DNA from: Nonomuraea thailandensis
GTDB lineage: Bacteria > Actinomycetota > Actinomycetes > Streptosporangiales > Streptosporangiaceae
Direction: 5' to 3'
DNA length: 64,000 bases
Assembly (NCBI RefSeq): GCF_024172165.1
Contig: NZ_JAMZEB010000001.1
Coordinates: 620,001-684,000, forward strand
In this document: in pieces, positions 35,792 through 44,634 of the stretch
Layout: each line of letters begins with the position of its first letter
Numbering within the stretch: position 1 is the first letter of the stretch
The notes under the pieces: generated by a model
Told to the model about the DNA's origin: nothing
The model's database searches: none
What the model saw: the letters and a program-made list of their open reading frames with translations, nothing else
Position numbers and translations under genes: made by a program

Positions 35792-36847
35792 CTAATTGTG
35801 TGTCGTCTTCTCTGTGGCGTCCTTCGGTTCGTTGGTCTTGGGCTTGTTGATCCAGGCGGGTACGGGAAGGTCGGGCGGGGTGGGCAGACCGCCGCTGGCG
35901 AATCGTTCGGGGTGTGTGGCGTAGGCGGTGGTCAGGACGGCAGCGCGCCGGTCGCGGATGGCGGCGGCGCGGCCGTAGTGCACATCGACGGGGTGGTGGT
36001 AGCCGATCCCGGAGTGGAAGTGATCATGGTTGTACCAGGCGTAGAACTCCTGGCAGAAGGCGCGGGCGTGTTCGATGGAGCCGAACCGGCCGGGGAAGAT
36101 GGGGCAGTACTTCAGTGTCTTGAAGCTCGCTTCGACGTGCGGGTTGTCGTTGGAGGTCCGAGGCCGGGAATGAGAGGCCACGCCCAGGTCGATGAGGAGT
36201 TCGGCGAGGGTCTTGGAGGTCATCGAGCTGCCGCGGTCGGCGTGCAGGGTGAGGGTGCCTGCGTCGATGCCGTGCTTGCGTGCGGTGGCTTCGATGAGGT
36301 GTCTGGCCAGGTCAGCCGATTCGCGGGAGGCGACCATCCAGCCGACGACGTAGCGGCTGAACAGATCGATGATCGTGTAGAGGCAGTACCAGACGCCCTT
36401 GTCGGGGCCGCGGAGTTTGGTGATGTCCCAGGCCCAGACCCGGTTGGGGGCGTCGGCGACCAGCTCGGGCACCGCCCGGGGCGGATGGGTCGCCTGCCGG
36501 CGCCGGTCGGTGCCCACCTCGCCGTGCTGGCGCAGGATGCGATACATGGTCGACTCCGACGCCAGATACACGCCCTCGTCGAGCAGGCTGTAGTAGGCGG
36601 TGGCCGGGGAGGCGTCGGCAAAGCGCTCGTTCAGCACCGCGCGGACCTGGTCGCGCTCGGCCGGCGATAACGCGGCCGGGTGCGGCTTGCGCGGCCGGGC
36701 GGGCCGCACCGGAGCCGGGCTCTGGCGGTGGTGGCGATACCAGGTCGCCTGCGACGCCCCGGTCGCCGTGCAGGCGTTGCGCCGCCCCAGCAGCGGCACC
36801 AGTTCCTCGATCGCCTCGGCCTGGGCAGCCTGGAAGGTCTCGGTCAC
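35792..36847 (-). CDS. IS3-family transposase, catalytic subunit (orfB)
   Basis: 351 aa. An N-terminal helix-turn-helix ([31 protein letters not shown]) and HTH_21-like linker precede an rve integrase core with [14 protein letters not shown] (first Asp), [20 protein letters not shown] (second Asp) and [20 protein letters not shown] (Glu). ATG 36847 overlaps the orfA stop by 4 nt, so the two products may be made by coupling rather than by frameshifting. The frame is intact. Confidence 0.88.
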   Translation of the reverse strand: MTETFQAAQAEAIEELVPLLGRRNACTATGASQATWYRHHRQSPAPVRPARPRKPHPAALSPAERDQVRAVLNERFADASPATAYYSLLDEGVYLASESTMYRILRQHGEVGTDRRRQATHPPRAVPELVADAPNRVWAWDITKLRGPDKGVWYCLYTIIDLFSRYVVGWMVASRESADLARHLIEATARKHGIDAGTLTLHADRGSSMTSKTLAELLIDLGVASHSRPRTSNDNPHVEASFKTLKYCPIFPGRFGSIEHARAFCQEFYAWYNHDHFHSGIGYHHPVDVHYGRAAAIRDRRAAVLTTAYATHPERFASGGLPTPPDLPVPAWINKPKTNEPKDATEKTTHN

Positions 36848-37254
36848 TGCTCGCCCCGGCCCGGCAGGGGCTCGCTGCTGGTGGCGAGCTGATCCAGCAG
36901 CGCGAAGAGCTTTCCCTGCACCTCGATCACCTGACGGGTCTGGCCAAGCTCGGCACGCAGCCGCTCGACCTCCGCCTGCAGCTTCTCGATCTCCTTGTCA
37001 CGCGGGTCGGCCTTCGGCCGTCCGACCGGACGTGCCAGCGCCTGCTCCGCACCGTGATCCCGCGCGGTGCGCCAGCTGGAGATCAGCGACGAGTACAGGC
37101 CCTCCCGGCGCAGCAACGCGCCCTTGCCCGCCTTGTCCAGACGGTCGTACTCCTCCAGGATCCGGGCCTTGTAAGCGGCGGAGTAGGAACGCGGACGCCC
37201 TCGTTCACGCACCTGAGGATCAGGAACCTCCGGATCCGGCTTGCTTGCTCCCAC
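36844..37254 (-). CDS. IS3-family transposase, helix-turn-helix subunit (orfA)
   Basis: 136 aa. [20 protein letters not shown] with a following helix-turn-helix ([20 protein letters not shown]) is the DNA-binding part. A C-terminal leucine-rich coiled coil ([20 protein letters not shown]) would mediate multimerisation with OrfB. Its stop overlaps the orfB start. Confidence 0.85.
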   Translation of the reverse strand: MGASKPDPEVPDPQVRERGRPRSYSAAYKARILEEYDRLDKAGKGALLRREGLYSSLISSWRTARDHGAEQALARPVGRPKADPRDKEIEKLQAEVERLRAELGQTRQVIEVQGKLFALLDQLATSSEPLPGRGEQ

Positions 37255-37344
37255 GAAGGGATGTCTCCTTCCCCACCCTCAGCACAGAGTTTCATGCCTA
37301 TTTGCTACCTCTGTCCATTTTGGCAGGGAGGGATGAACAGTTTG

Positions 37345-37680
37345 TAGTGATCCAGGCGCGATGTACGAGGTGGCGACGGCCTACGCGGAGGCGGCCACAC
37401 CGAGGCCGGCGTCTGGGTGACCGTACGTGGGTGCACATCGTACTTACGCGCCAGAGCGCGGCTGAGGTCTCCTACGCGATGGAGCGGGACTACGTGCGTC
37501 AACGTCGGGCGGAGACCCGCTTGGAAGAAGGCCGTGGCCCAACGGCGGCGTTCATCGAAGCGACTCATCAGCCCGGCACCGGGGCCGAAGTCGATTTCGG
37601 GGATGTGTGGATCCGGCTGGGCGGCCAACTGTCCCGCTGTTATCTGATCTTTGCAGCAGAGCGAGCGGCACATGCGTCCC
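37345..37680 (+). pseudogene. IS21-family IstA transposase remnant
   Basis: One frame retains EVSYAMERDYVRQRRAETRL, PTAAFIEATHQPGTGAEVDF and GDVWIRLGGQLSRCYLIF. The EVDFGDVW block is the first catalytic aspartate region of IstA. N-terminal helix-turn-helix sequences are scrambled, and everything past the first strand of the core is replaced by the sigma-factor gene. No istB remains. Confidence 0.7.
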
Positions 37681-37686
37681 GGTGGT

Positions 37687-38187
37687 GTGCAGTTCGAAAA
37701 TTTCGTCCGGACCAGGGATCAGCCTTACTCCGCTACGGCTACGTGCTCACCGGCAACGCCGAGGACGCAGCCGATCTCGTCCAGGAGGCTCTGCTCAAGG
37801 TGAGCGACGCCTGGAGCCGCGTGAGAAACAAGGACAGTCCCGAGGCGTACGTGCGCATGACCATGGCCCGCCAGCACATCAGGTGGTGGCGCCGGCGGCG
37901 CAAGGAGCACACAACCGACGAGGTCCCGGAAGGGAGCCACCCACGACACCCACACCTTCGGCGAGCTCTGGAAGGAGCTAGCCACGCCGTCCAGGAGGCA
38001 GCAGGCCGTGCTGGTCCGGCGGCACTACGAGGACTTGCCGGATGACGAGATCGCCGCAATCCTCGGCATTTCTCGGAGAACCGTACGCAGCCAGGCGTTC
38101 CGGGCGCTCGCCACGCTCAGGATCAGGCCCGTTGTGGCTCGAAAGGGGACGCATATGAGATCGGAGACGAGCAGAGGGCCGGCATGA
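37687..38187 (+). pseudogene. SigE-type (ECF, group SigE/SigM-like) sigma factor, frameshifted
   Basis: GTG 37687 gives VQFENFVRTRDQ. One shift later ALLRYGYVLTGNAEDAADLV, QEALLKVSDAWSRVR and YVRMTMARQHIRWWRRRRKE are region 2 of an ECF sigma factor. A second shift near 37935 is needed for THTFGELWKELATPSRRQQA, YEDLPDDEIAAILGISRRTV and RSQAFRALATLRI, which form region 4. The stop at 38185-38187 overlaps the next ATG in ATGA, the usual coupling of such sigma genes to their cognate membrane or anti-sigma gene. Two indels and an IS21 remnant at its 5' edge suggest it is dead. Confidence 0.72.
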
Positions 38188-38592
38188 GGACGGAAGGAGA
38201 TCCGGTGGGGGCGCTGCGGGGGCGGCCGAGCGGGCTCCGGAGCCCGACCTGCTGACCGGGGTCGGCGAGCGCAGGCGCCGGAGGACCGGGCGACGCGCGC
38301 AGTTGCCGGCGGCGGCCGCGGTGGTGGTCGTGGTTGGCGCGGGTACGGCCACCACCAAGGGGATCTTCGTCAGCGGAGGCGGCGCAGGCATCGGGACGGC
38401 CGCCCAACCCACAGTCGAGGAAGATCGCGGGGCGGTCGCGGAACCCACGGTCACGGTGGCTCCTCGGCTCGGTGAGGGGCACGAGACGGCCGAACCCACG
38501 ACCACCAGGACCGTGACGGCGACGCCGGGGTCCAACGGAACGCCGGTCGGGAGGCTGAGCACGCCGAGACGGCGGACGGGCCGCCAGCTCGG
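38184..38592 (+). pseudogene. Sigma-factor partner (single-pass membrane protein), frameshifted
   Basis: ATG 38184 overlaps the sigma-factor stop. After about 15 residues a shift leads into EPDLLTGVGERRRRR, a hydrophobic segment PAAAAVVVVVGAGTA (one membrane pass) and a Pro/Thr/Val-rich extracellular part (TAQPTVEEDRGAVAEPTVT). Small proteins like this accompany SigE-type sigma factors in actinomycetes. The domain itself is not recognised; the role as anti-sigma partner is inferred from position. Confidence 0.45.
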
Positions 38593-38625
38593 CCTCCCCT
38601 TCCCCGGTTGGCCGGGGGAGGGGAG
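38593..38625. terminator. Strong GC hairpin between convergent genes
   Basis: CCTCCCC-TT-CCCCGG pairs with CCGGGG-G-GAGGGG across a 4-nt TTGG loop. It sits between the sigma-partner gene (plus) and the cupin gene (minus, stop at 38631) and could stop transcription from both sides. Confidence 0.6.
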
Positions 38626-38630
38626 ATCCA

Positions 38631-39218
38631 TCAGTCAGGCAGGCCCGCGTCGAAGCTCATGCCGATCCTCTCAAGCCCCTTCAACGCCTCCTCGCCGAAC
38701 AGCCGGACGATCTCGGCACCGACCGCCGGTGTCAGGACGATGTCGTTGAGGGCTTCCTCGGCCGTTCCCTGCACGACCGCCATCAGGTAGGCGGTCTCGC
38801 CGCTGATGTTCCTGAAGGCGCGGGTCACTCCCGGCGGCACGGCGATCATGTCCATCGGCTCGAGGTGCAGGTCGTGCTCCCCGTCGTCCCCGAACAGGAT
38901 CTGCCAGGTCCCTGTGATCGGCATGAAGGTCTCGCGCGTCTTCATGTGGGCGTGCAGCGCCGGGCCGTCCCCGGGCGGACATTCCACGATGAAGATCGAT
39001 GTGCCGGGATCGCTGGTAAGGGCCGGCGGGGTGTTCGCCCCCTCGGCGTCCTTGATCGCGCCCAACAGGAAGAAGATGTTCTTGGCCGCCACATACTCGT
39101 AGGCCTCGACAGGGATGCCGACCCGGGCGACGTACTCGTCCTTGTTCGGCTGAAGGGCCTTGAACCTGGCCACGTACTTGTTCATCTCGTCTGGCGTGAT
39201 TTGCACGGTGAGAGTCAT
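38631..39218 (-). CDS. Cupin-domain protein (possible dioxygenase or isomerase)
   Basis: 195 aa from ATG 39218 with AAGGAGATCTCC just upstream. The cupin barrel shows GDGPALHAHMKTRETFMPIT (His-x-His with the downstream Glu of motif 1) and a motif-2-like MDMIAVPPGVTRAFRNI. Single-domain cupins of this type include metal-dependent oxygenases and isomerases; the exact reaction is unknown. It is the last gene of a long minus-strand catabolic set. The 61-nt gap from the oxidoreductase gene upstream suggests co-transcription. Confidence 0.78.
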   Translation of the reverse strand: MTLTVQITPDEMNKYVARFKALQPNKDEYVARVGIPVEAYEYVAAKNIFFLLGAIKDAEGANTPPALTSDPGTSIFIVECPPGDGPALHAHMKTRETFMPITGTWQILFGDDGEHDLHLEPMDMIAVPPGVTRAFRNISGETAYLMAVVQGTAEEALNDIVLTPAVGAEIVRLFGEEALKGLERIGMSFDAGLPD

Positions 39219-39279
39219 GGAGATCTCCTTGGGCTGATGGCGAATGTCTGTGTCGGTTCGCGCTGCGCAGTCGACGGCG

Positions 39280-40254
39280 TCAGAGCGAGTTCGCGGAGAG
39301 GACGATCTTGCCGCCGGCGGATGCCTGGGCGACCATGGTGAGGGCTTTGGCCGCGTCCTCCAGTGGCATCGTGGCGACCGGCGGACGGGGCTCCACCGCC
39401 CCCTGCCGCCACCATCCCACGCAAGTGCGCAGCGCGTCACCCACGCGGTGGGGTTCGCGGACGGTGTACGCGGCGATGTCCTCGCCCAGCACGGCGATGT
39501 TGCGGATGAGAACGTCCAGCAGGCTGATGTCCGGGATGTCCCCCGAGGCGTAGCCCGCGGTGACGACACGCCCTTCCCACGCCACCGCCTCGAGCAGTTG
39601 GGGGAAGATCGCCCCGCCGACCAGGTCGAGGATGACGTCGGCGCCATGCCCCCCGGTGAGATCGGCGATCTGCGACGCCAGCTTGTCCGTGGAGGCGAGC
39701 ACGGCATCGGCGTGTGCCATGGTCTCCGTCCCGTCGCGCGTGACCGCTATCACCTTCACCGCGCCCAGCTGCCGGGCGACCTGGACCGCAGCGTGGCCGA
39801 CGTTGCCGTTGGCGCCGCTGACCACCACGACATCGTTCGCCTTGACCTGGGCCCGGTGATGCAGGCACATGAACGCGGTTCCGAAAGCCACCGGGAAGGC
39901 GGCGGCCGTGTCGAGGTCGGCACCGTCGGGGACGGCCGCCACGGTGACTGCGTCGACGACGACCTCATCCGCGTACGCACCCCAGCACACCAGGGCGGCG
40001 ACCCGCTCCCCCAGCGAGAGCCCGTCGACTCCCGCCCCCAGCTCGGTCACCGTCCCGGACAGCTCGAACCCCGGCACCGCGGGAAGGTCAACGGGAATCT
40101 GGAAATTGCCGCTGAGCTGAACGAGCTCGGCGAAGTTGACCCCTACAGCGTGCACCTTGATGCGCACCTGACCCGAGGCGACAGGGGGCGACTCCGCGGC
40201 TACCCCGATCAGCCGCTCAGGCCCGCCGAATTCAGCGAATTGCACTTCTCTCAC
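39280..40254 (-). CDS. Zinc-independent quinone oxidoreductase-like (MDR family) enzyme
   Basis: 324 aa. GTG 40254 was chosen because AAGGAGGAACAGCA lies directly upstream; the open frame extends 27 codons further into non-coding sequence. The MDR fold is clear: VQFAEFGGPERLIGVA, GVNFAELVQLSGNFQIPVDL, VPGFELSGTV, and the NADP-binding VVVSGANGNVGHAAVQVARQ. Structural zinc cysteines are absent, as in the QOR branch. It would reduce an enone or quinone, or oxidise an alcohol, in the local pathway. Confidence 0.85.
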   Translation of the reverse strand: MREVQFAEFGGPERLIGVAAESPPVASGQVRIKVHAVGVNFAELVQLSGNFQIPVDLPAVPGFELSGTVTELGAGVDGLSLGERVAALVCWGAYADEVVVDAVTVAAVPDGADLDTAAAFPVAFGTAFMCLHHRAQVKANDVVVVSGANGNVGHAAVQVARQLGAVKVIAVTRDGTETMAHADAVLASTDKLASQIADLTGGHGADVILDLVGGAIFPQLLEAVAWEGRVVTAGYASGDIPDISLLDVLIRNIAVLGEDIAAYTVREPHRVGDALRTCVGWWRQGAVEPRPPVATMPLEDAAKALTMVAQASAGGKIVLSANSL

Positions 40255-40297
40255 TGCTGTTCCTCCTTTCATTGCCATGTCATGTCGGTGATCTGGA

Positions 40298-41041
40298 TCA
40301 GCGCGCCAGCCATCCGCCGTCGATGGCCAGGACATGGCCGTTGACGTAGTCGGACGCCGCCGAGGACAGGAACACCGCCGCGCCCACGAGATCGGCCGGC
40401 TGCCCCCACCTGCCTGCGGGGATCCGTGCGAGGATCTCCTGGTTGCGTTGCTCGTCCGAACGCAGGGCCGAGGTCACTCGGGTCGCGAAGTAGCCGGGCG
40501 CGATCGCGTTGACCTGCACGTTATGGTGGGCCCATTCGTTGGCCAGGGCGCGGGTGACGCCGACGACGGCGTGCTTGCTCGCCGCGTAGCTCAGGGTGCG
40601 GATGCCCCCCTGGAAGCTGAGCATGGAAGCGATGTTGATGACCTTGCCGCGCTGACGGGAGAGCATCTGCCGGCCGGCTTCCCGCGTAAGGATGAAGAGG
40701 CCGTTCAGGTTGACGTCGAGAACGTCGTACCAGTCGCTGTCGGCGAACGCGCTGGCATCCTGCCGGCGGATGATGCCTGCGCAATTGACCAGTATGTCCA
40801 CCTGCGCGTCGGCGAGCTCCGTTCGGAGCGTGCTCTGCAGGGTGTCAACCTGCCCGAGGTCGATGATCACTTGCCGGGCGTCGCGGCCGTAACCGCGCAC
40901 CAGGGCTTCGGAATCGCCTAGGTTCTTCTGCTCGGACAGCAGGATCAGGTCGGCGCCCGCGGCGGCCAGTCCGGCGCTGATGGCCTGGCCGAGTCCGCTG
41001 CCGGCGCCGGTGACGAGAGCGGTGCGGCCGCGCAGTGACAT
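40298..41041 (-). CDS. SDR dehydrogenase, KduD-like
   Basis: 247 aa from ATG 41041 (MSLRGRTALVTGAGSGLG). A longer frame to 41119 overlaps the cupin gene and is disfavoured, although no clear ribosome site precedes 41041. TGAGSGLG, VNCAGIIRR, serine in NIASML and YAASK give a complete catalytic set. The sequence resembles 2-deoxy-D-gluconate 3-dehydrogenases, suggesting a keto-acid or sugar-acid substrate. It lies between a ring-dioxygenase-like cupin and a quinone oxidoreductase. Confidence 0.84.
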   Translation of the reverse strand: MSLRGRTALVTGAGSGLGQAISAGLAAAGADLILLSEQKNLGDSEALVRGYGRDARQVIIDLGQVDTLQSTLRTELADAQVDILVNCAGIIRRQDASAFADSDWYDVLDVNLNGLFILTREAGRQMLSRQRGKVINIASMLSFQGGIRTLSYAASKHAVVGVTRALANEWAHHNVQVNAIAPGYFATRVTSALRSDEQRNQEILARIPAGRWGQPADLVGAAVFLSSAASDYVNGHVLAIDGGWLAR

Positions 41042-41078
41042 CAGGTGCGAGACGTCGAGCGAGGCCAGGGCCGTGATG

Positions 41079-41540
41079 TCAGGCGACAACGGGAAGGGGG
41101 GCGATCCGGTGGCGGGCACAGTAGTCCAAGTACTTGTCGAGTTTCGTCTGGGCTGTCTCGGTGAACGTCACCTCGCCGGCGTCGTTCAGATAGTCGATCC
41201 GGCCGTGCATCGAGAACAGGGTCACCATCTCGTCCTCGCCCTCGGTGACGAGCGTGTGCACGTCCCCCGCAGGCTCGTACACATAGGAGCCGGGCCCCGC
41301 TGTCCAGTCGTGCTCCAGATAGCGCCAGGATCCCTGCAGCACCCAGGCCTCGACGGGGAAGGGATGGCGGTGGCGGCTGATCACTCCCCGGCGCGTGACC
41401 TTGAGCAGGTTGGTCCAGGTCCCCGAGACCGGCGACAGGCGCAGCGGCTTGAACCACACGCCCTCGGCCTGCGGCACCCAGGGTAGATCTGCGGGATCGA
41501 CTAGTTGGTCCCCCATCGGCGTCAGGTCTACGGTCGTCAT
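41079..41540 (-). CDS. 2,4'-dihydroxyacetophenone dioxygenase-type cupin
   Basis: 153 aa from ATG 41540, preceded by GGAGG. ADLPWVPQAEGVWFKPLRLS, GVISRHRHPFPVEAWVLQGS, WRYLEHDWTAGPGSYVYEPA and GDVHTLV match the DAD-type cupin family, with iron ligands His-x-His, Glu and His in place. The characterised member cleaves the C-C bond next to the carbonyl of dihydroxyacetophenone. Family relatives have other substrates, so the exact compound is open. Its presence with a meta-pathway gene set supports an aromatic substrate. Confidence 0.8.
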   Translation of the reverse strand: MTTVDLTPMGDQLVDPADLPWVPQAEGVWFKPLRLSPVSGTWTNLLKVTRRGVISRHRHPFPVEAWVLQGSWRYLEHDWTAGPGSYVYEPAGDVHTLVTEGEDEMVTLFSMHGRIDYLNDAGEVTFTETAQTKLDKYLDYCARHRIAPLPVVA

Positions 41541-41699
41541 GATTCCTCCATTTCCGGCCTGTTCGGCGCGACTGGCATTACATTGGCCCAGCGCCACCGC
41601 AGCGTCCATCGCGCTTTCCAGATCCCGGCTATCTGCAATTGCGATCAGCCCACGAACGCGGATACGGCTCTACGCGCTGATCCGGTCTTCCGCAGCACG

Positions 41700-42617
41700 T
41701 CACAGGCGCAGGTCTTGCGTCCCCTGCGGGAGCGCGGTGATGAGCAGCAGCTCGAAGAGCGCGCGGGCCGCGCTGGACCACACCATCCCCTCGCGCCAGA
41801 ACACGCCGACGTCGCGATGCAGCGTCTCATCGGCCAGTCGCCGGACCATGACGCCAGCGTGCTCCGAGGTGCGGACCGCGAGTTCGTTGGTGACGGCCAC
41901 GCCCAGGTTCTCCCTGACCAGGGACACGAGCGTCTGCGGCTGGTTGGTCACATAGGCGACGACGGGTGAGACGCCACGCTCCATGAGCATGAGAAAGGGC
42001 TCGCTGTCGTGCTCGAAGGATCGGCCGGTGAGAATGAGGCCCTCACCCTCCAGCTCCGCCAGTGGAAGATTTCCGTCGATGGACGCGAGCCGGTGCAGCG
42101 GATGGTGGACCACCACCATCCGCTCTCGCCAGAGCAGGCGGTGGGTCAGGTCACGTCGCGTCGTGGCCGGCTTGGTGGGCCTGAGCGCCAGTTCGACGGG
42201 GCCCTTCTCCAGCAGCTCGTCCAGCAGTACGGTCGCCGTCTCGTGGAGCTGGACGTGCACACCGGGGTAGGCGTCCCGGTATTCGGCCAGGAGACGCGGC
42301 ACGAAAGCGGCAGCCGCGCTCGGGTAGGTGCCCAGGATAATGTCACCGCTCACGAGCCCGCGAACGGCCTGGATGGCGGACTTGCCCTGCTGCAGGGCGG
42401 CCACCGTCCGGCGGGCGTGCTCAACGAACGCCGACCCCGCGTCGGTCAGCTGCACCGGGCGGGCGGAGCGGTCAAGCAGGACGGCGCCGACCTCACGTTC
42501 CAGGCTGGCCACATGGGCGGAGATCCGTGACTGCGCGCGGAAGGTGGCCTCGGAAGCCGCGTGGAAGCCGCCGTGGTCCACCACGGCGAGGAAAGTCGTC
42601 AGCCAGTCGATCTGCAT
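41700..42617 (-). CDS. LysR-family transcriptional regulator
   Basis: 305 aa from ATG 42617 (MQIDWLTTFLAVVDHGGFHA). The N-terminal winged helix (SEATFRAQSRISAHVASLER) is followed by the LysR effector domain (about 90-290, GDIILGTYPSAAAAFVPRLL onward). LysR genes usually control an adjacent operon and respond to a pathway intermediate. It splits the minus-strand catabolic set in two: the cupin/SDR/QOR genes downstream and the SDR/ABC genes upstream. The gap to the SDR at 42784 is 166 nt. Confidence 0.88.
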   Translation of the reverse strand: MQIDWLTTFLAVVDHGGFHAASEATFRAQSRISAHVASLEREVGAVLLDRSARPVQLTDAGSAFVEHARRTVAALQQGKSAIQAVRGLVSGDIILGTYPSAAAAFVPRLLAEYRDAYPGVHVQLHETATVLLDELLEKGPVELALRPTKPATTRRDLTHRLLWRERMVVVHHPLHRLASIDGNLPLAELEGEGLILTGRSFEHDSEPFLMLMERGVSPVVAYVTNQPQTLVSLVRENLGVAVTNELAVRTSEHAGVMVRRLADETLHRDVGVFWREGMVWSSAARALFELLLITALPQGTQDLRL

Positions 42618-42783
42618 GGCGTCTCGATCTTCTGTACACCGGACGGACACGTCCAGTGGCCGGTCATTCGCATCAGGCTACAGAACGGTGCCCTACCAGC
42701 AAAGATAGGACCACAAGATCATTGCGAGGCCCATGTGCGTCGACCGACGGCGACCACCCGGGATGCGCGCGCCGTCGCCGCTC

Positions 42784-43545
42784 TCATTGGGCGCAATAGC
42801 CGCCATCGACCAAGAGATCGCTGCCCACCACGAAGGACGCCTCGTCGGACGACAGCCAGAGCACCGCCTTGGCCACTTCTTCCGGGCTGCCGGTACGGCC
42901 GATGGGCTCGCCCGCGATGATGTCGTCGATGGCACCGGGATTCTGCGCCACCGAGCGCTCGAACATCGCCGTCCGGATGATCCCGGGCAGGACGGCGTTG
43001 ACGCGGATGTTCTGGTTGGCCACCTCCAGAGCCACTGAGCGGGTGAGTCCGAGGACCGCGTGCTTGGTGCCCGCGTAGTGCGCCAATCCGGCGCCTCCGA
43101 CCCGTGACATCGCCGAAGCCATGTTGACGATGCTTCCGCCGCCCTGCCGGAGCATCTGGCGCACCTGGTACTTCGTGCACAGCCACGCGCCCCGGAAGTT
43201 GACGGCGGTCACGTAGTCGAAGATGTCGTCGTCGACGTCGATGATGGGAGCGATCACGCCCTCCAGCCCGGCATTGTTGAACGCGCAGTCCAGGCTGCCG
43301 AACTCGGCGACTGCCGCAGAGATCGCGTGTTGCACGTCGGCCGACTTGCTCACGTCGGCCTGGATGGCGAGGGCCGCTCCTCCCGACTTCTGGATCCGCT
43401 CGACCAGCGATTCGACGCCTTTGGCGTCGATGTCCACGACGGCGACCTTTGCACCCTCGGCCGCGAACGCCTGAGCGGTCGCCGCCCCGATCCCTGAGGC
43501 CGCCCCGGTGATGAAGGCGGCCTTTCCCGTGAATCGTCCAGCCAT
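42784..43545 (-). CDS. SDR family oxidoreductase
   Basis: 253 aa: KAAFITGAASGIGAATAQAF (cofactor motif), FNNAGLEG, MASAMSRVGG (catalytic Ser) and HYAGTKHAVLGLTRSV (Tyr-xxx-Lys), ending VGSDLLVDGGYCAQ. All catalytic residues are present. The 21-nt gap from the permease gene makes it the last gene of the transporter operon. Likely oxidises or reduces the imported substrate or an early intermediate. Confidence 0.86.
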   Translation of the reverse strand: MAGRFTGKAAFITGAASGIGAATAQAFAAEGAKVAVVDIDAKGVESLVERIQKSGGAALAIQADVSKSADVQHAISAAVAEFGSLDCAFNNAGLEGVIAPIIDVDDDIFDYVTAVNFRGAWLCTKYQVRQMLRQGGGSIVNMASAMSRVGGAGLAHYAGTKHAVLGLTRSVALEVANQNIRVNAVLPGIIRTAMFERSVAQNPGAIDDIIAGEPIGRTGSPEEVAKAVLWLSSDEASFVVGSDLLVDGGYCAQ

Positions 43546-43566
43546 GCTCTTCTCCTATCTACGGTT

Positions 43567-44634
43567 TCACACATTCTGCTGGTGCCGGGCGAAAGCTCTC
43601 GACAACGCGACGCCGAGGACCAGAGCGGCCCCGTTGAAGATCTGTTCGACGTAGAAGGCCACTCCGGACAGCGCGAGCCCGCTCACGGTCGTGCCGATGA
43701 AGTACACGGCCACGAGCGTTCCGAGCACGTTGTACTTGCCCGGGCGGATGGTGGTGGCGCCGAGGAAGGCGGCTGACACGATCGGCAGCAGGAGAGCGGG
43801 ACCGGCGGTGGGGCTGGCGCTGGCCGCGCGGAACACCTGCATCACGCCGGCCACCCCCGCCAGGGCGCCGGCCAGGGCGAAGCTCGCCACTGTCAGGCGC
43901 TGCACGTTGATGCCGACGAGGGCCGCCGCCTTGGCGTTCGAGCCGACGGCTTCGAGTTGCCGTCCGAACGGGGTGCGGGCCATCAGGTACCACAGGGTGA
44001 CGCCGGCCGCGGCGACGAGGTAGAGCAGGCACGGGACGCCCAACCACTGGCCCGTCCCGAACTGCTGCCACTGGTCCGGGATGCCGTCGCTGATCGTGGT
44101 GCCCTTGGTGTACCACGCCAACCCTCCCGCGAGCACGGAGCTCATCCCCAAGGTGGCGATCAAGGAGTTGACCCGCAGGCGTGTCACCAGCAGGCCGTTG
44201 ACGACGCCGATCACGCAGCTCGCGACGATCGCCGTCACGATCGCCAGCGGGGCGGGGAAGCCGAGATTCCCCACGGTGGCGCCGGCGACGATCGCCGAGA
44301 CTCCGATGGAGGCGCCGAGCGAAAGGTCGAAGTGACCGCCGATGAGCGGGACTATAGCCGCCAGGCCGGCCACCGCCAGGACCGCCTGGTTGGCCGCGAT
44401 GTTGCGGGCGTTGGTCATCGTGAAGAACGTCTCAGGCACGGTGGCGCTGAACACGGCGATGCAGAGGACGAACACGCCGACCAGCGCGTACTTTTCCAGT
44501 GATCCGACCGCAGGCGCGGGCAGCACGCCCGCTCTCGGCGTCGCCGTCGGTCGTCCGACCGGCGCCGGTGATGTGAGCCCGTCGGGGTGCTGACTCGTGT
44601 CCACGGGCGTCTCGGAACTGATGGGGTTGCTCAT
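43567..44634 (-). CDS. Sugar-type ABC importer permease (RbsC-like)
   Basis: 355 aa from ATG 44634, overlapping the ATPase stop by 4 nt. After a hydrophilic, Pro-rich N-terminus of about 50 residues the protein has about nine hydrophobic helices. These include the family region GGHFDLSLGASIGVSAIVAG, which matches the BPD_transp_2 signature of ribose/xylose/galactose permeases. It belongs to the CUT2-type importers. Confidence 0.88.
   Translation of the reverse strand: MSNPISSETPVDTSQHPDGLTSPAPVGRPTATPRAGVLPAPAVGSLEKYALVGVFVLCIAVFSATVPETFFTMTNARNIAANQAVLAVAGLAAIVPLIGGHFDLSLGASIGVSAIVAGATVGNLGFPAPLAIVTAIVASCVIGVVNGLLVTRLRVNSLIATLGMSSVLAGGLAWYTKGTTISDGIPDQWQQFGTGQWLGVPCLLYLVAAAGVTLWYLMARTPFGRQLEAVGSNAKAAALVGINVQRLTVASFALAGALAGVAGVMQVFRAASASPTAGPALLLPIVSAAFLGATTIRPGKYNVLGTLVAVYFIGTTVSGLALSGVAFYVEQIFNGAALVLGVALSRAFARHQQNV

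Larger units (their letters stand above)
35762..37325 (-). mobile_element. Two-ORF IS3-family insertion sequence
   Basis: Contains the orfA/orfB pair described separately. Candidate ends read inward as TGTCAATTTGAGCAAGGCAG (from about 35763) and TGCCAAAATGGACAGAGGTA (from about 37325). They match only partly (about 11 of 17), so the borders are approximate. It separates the CoiA-like pseudogene from the IS21 and sigma-factor remnants. Confidence 0.55.

Noticed and set aside
36600..38045. A 481-codon plus-strand frame joining several regions
   Set aside because: It runs antisense through the IS3 orfA/orfB genes and then happens to continue in the IstA and sigma-factor remnants. Those parts are annotated separately.
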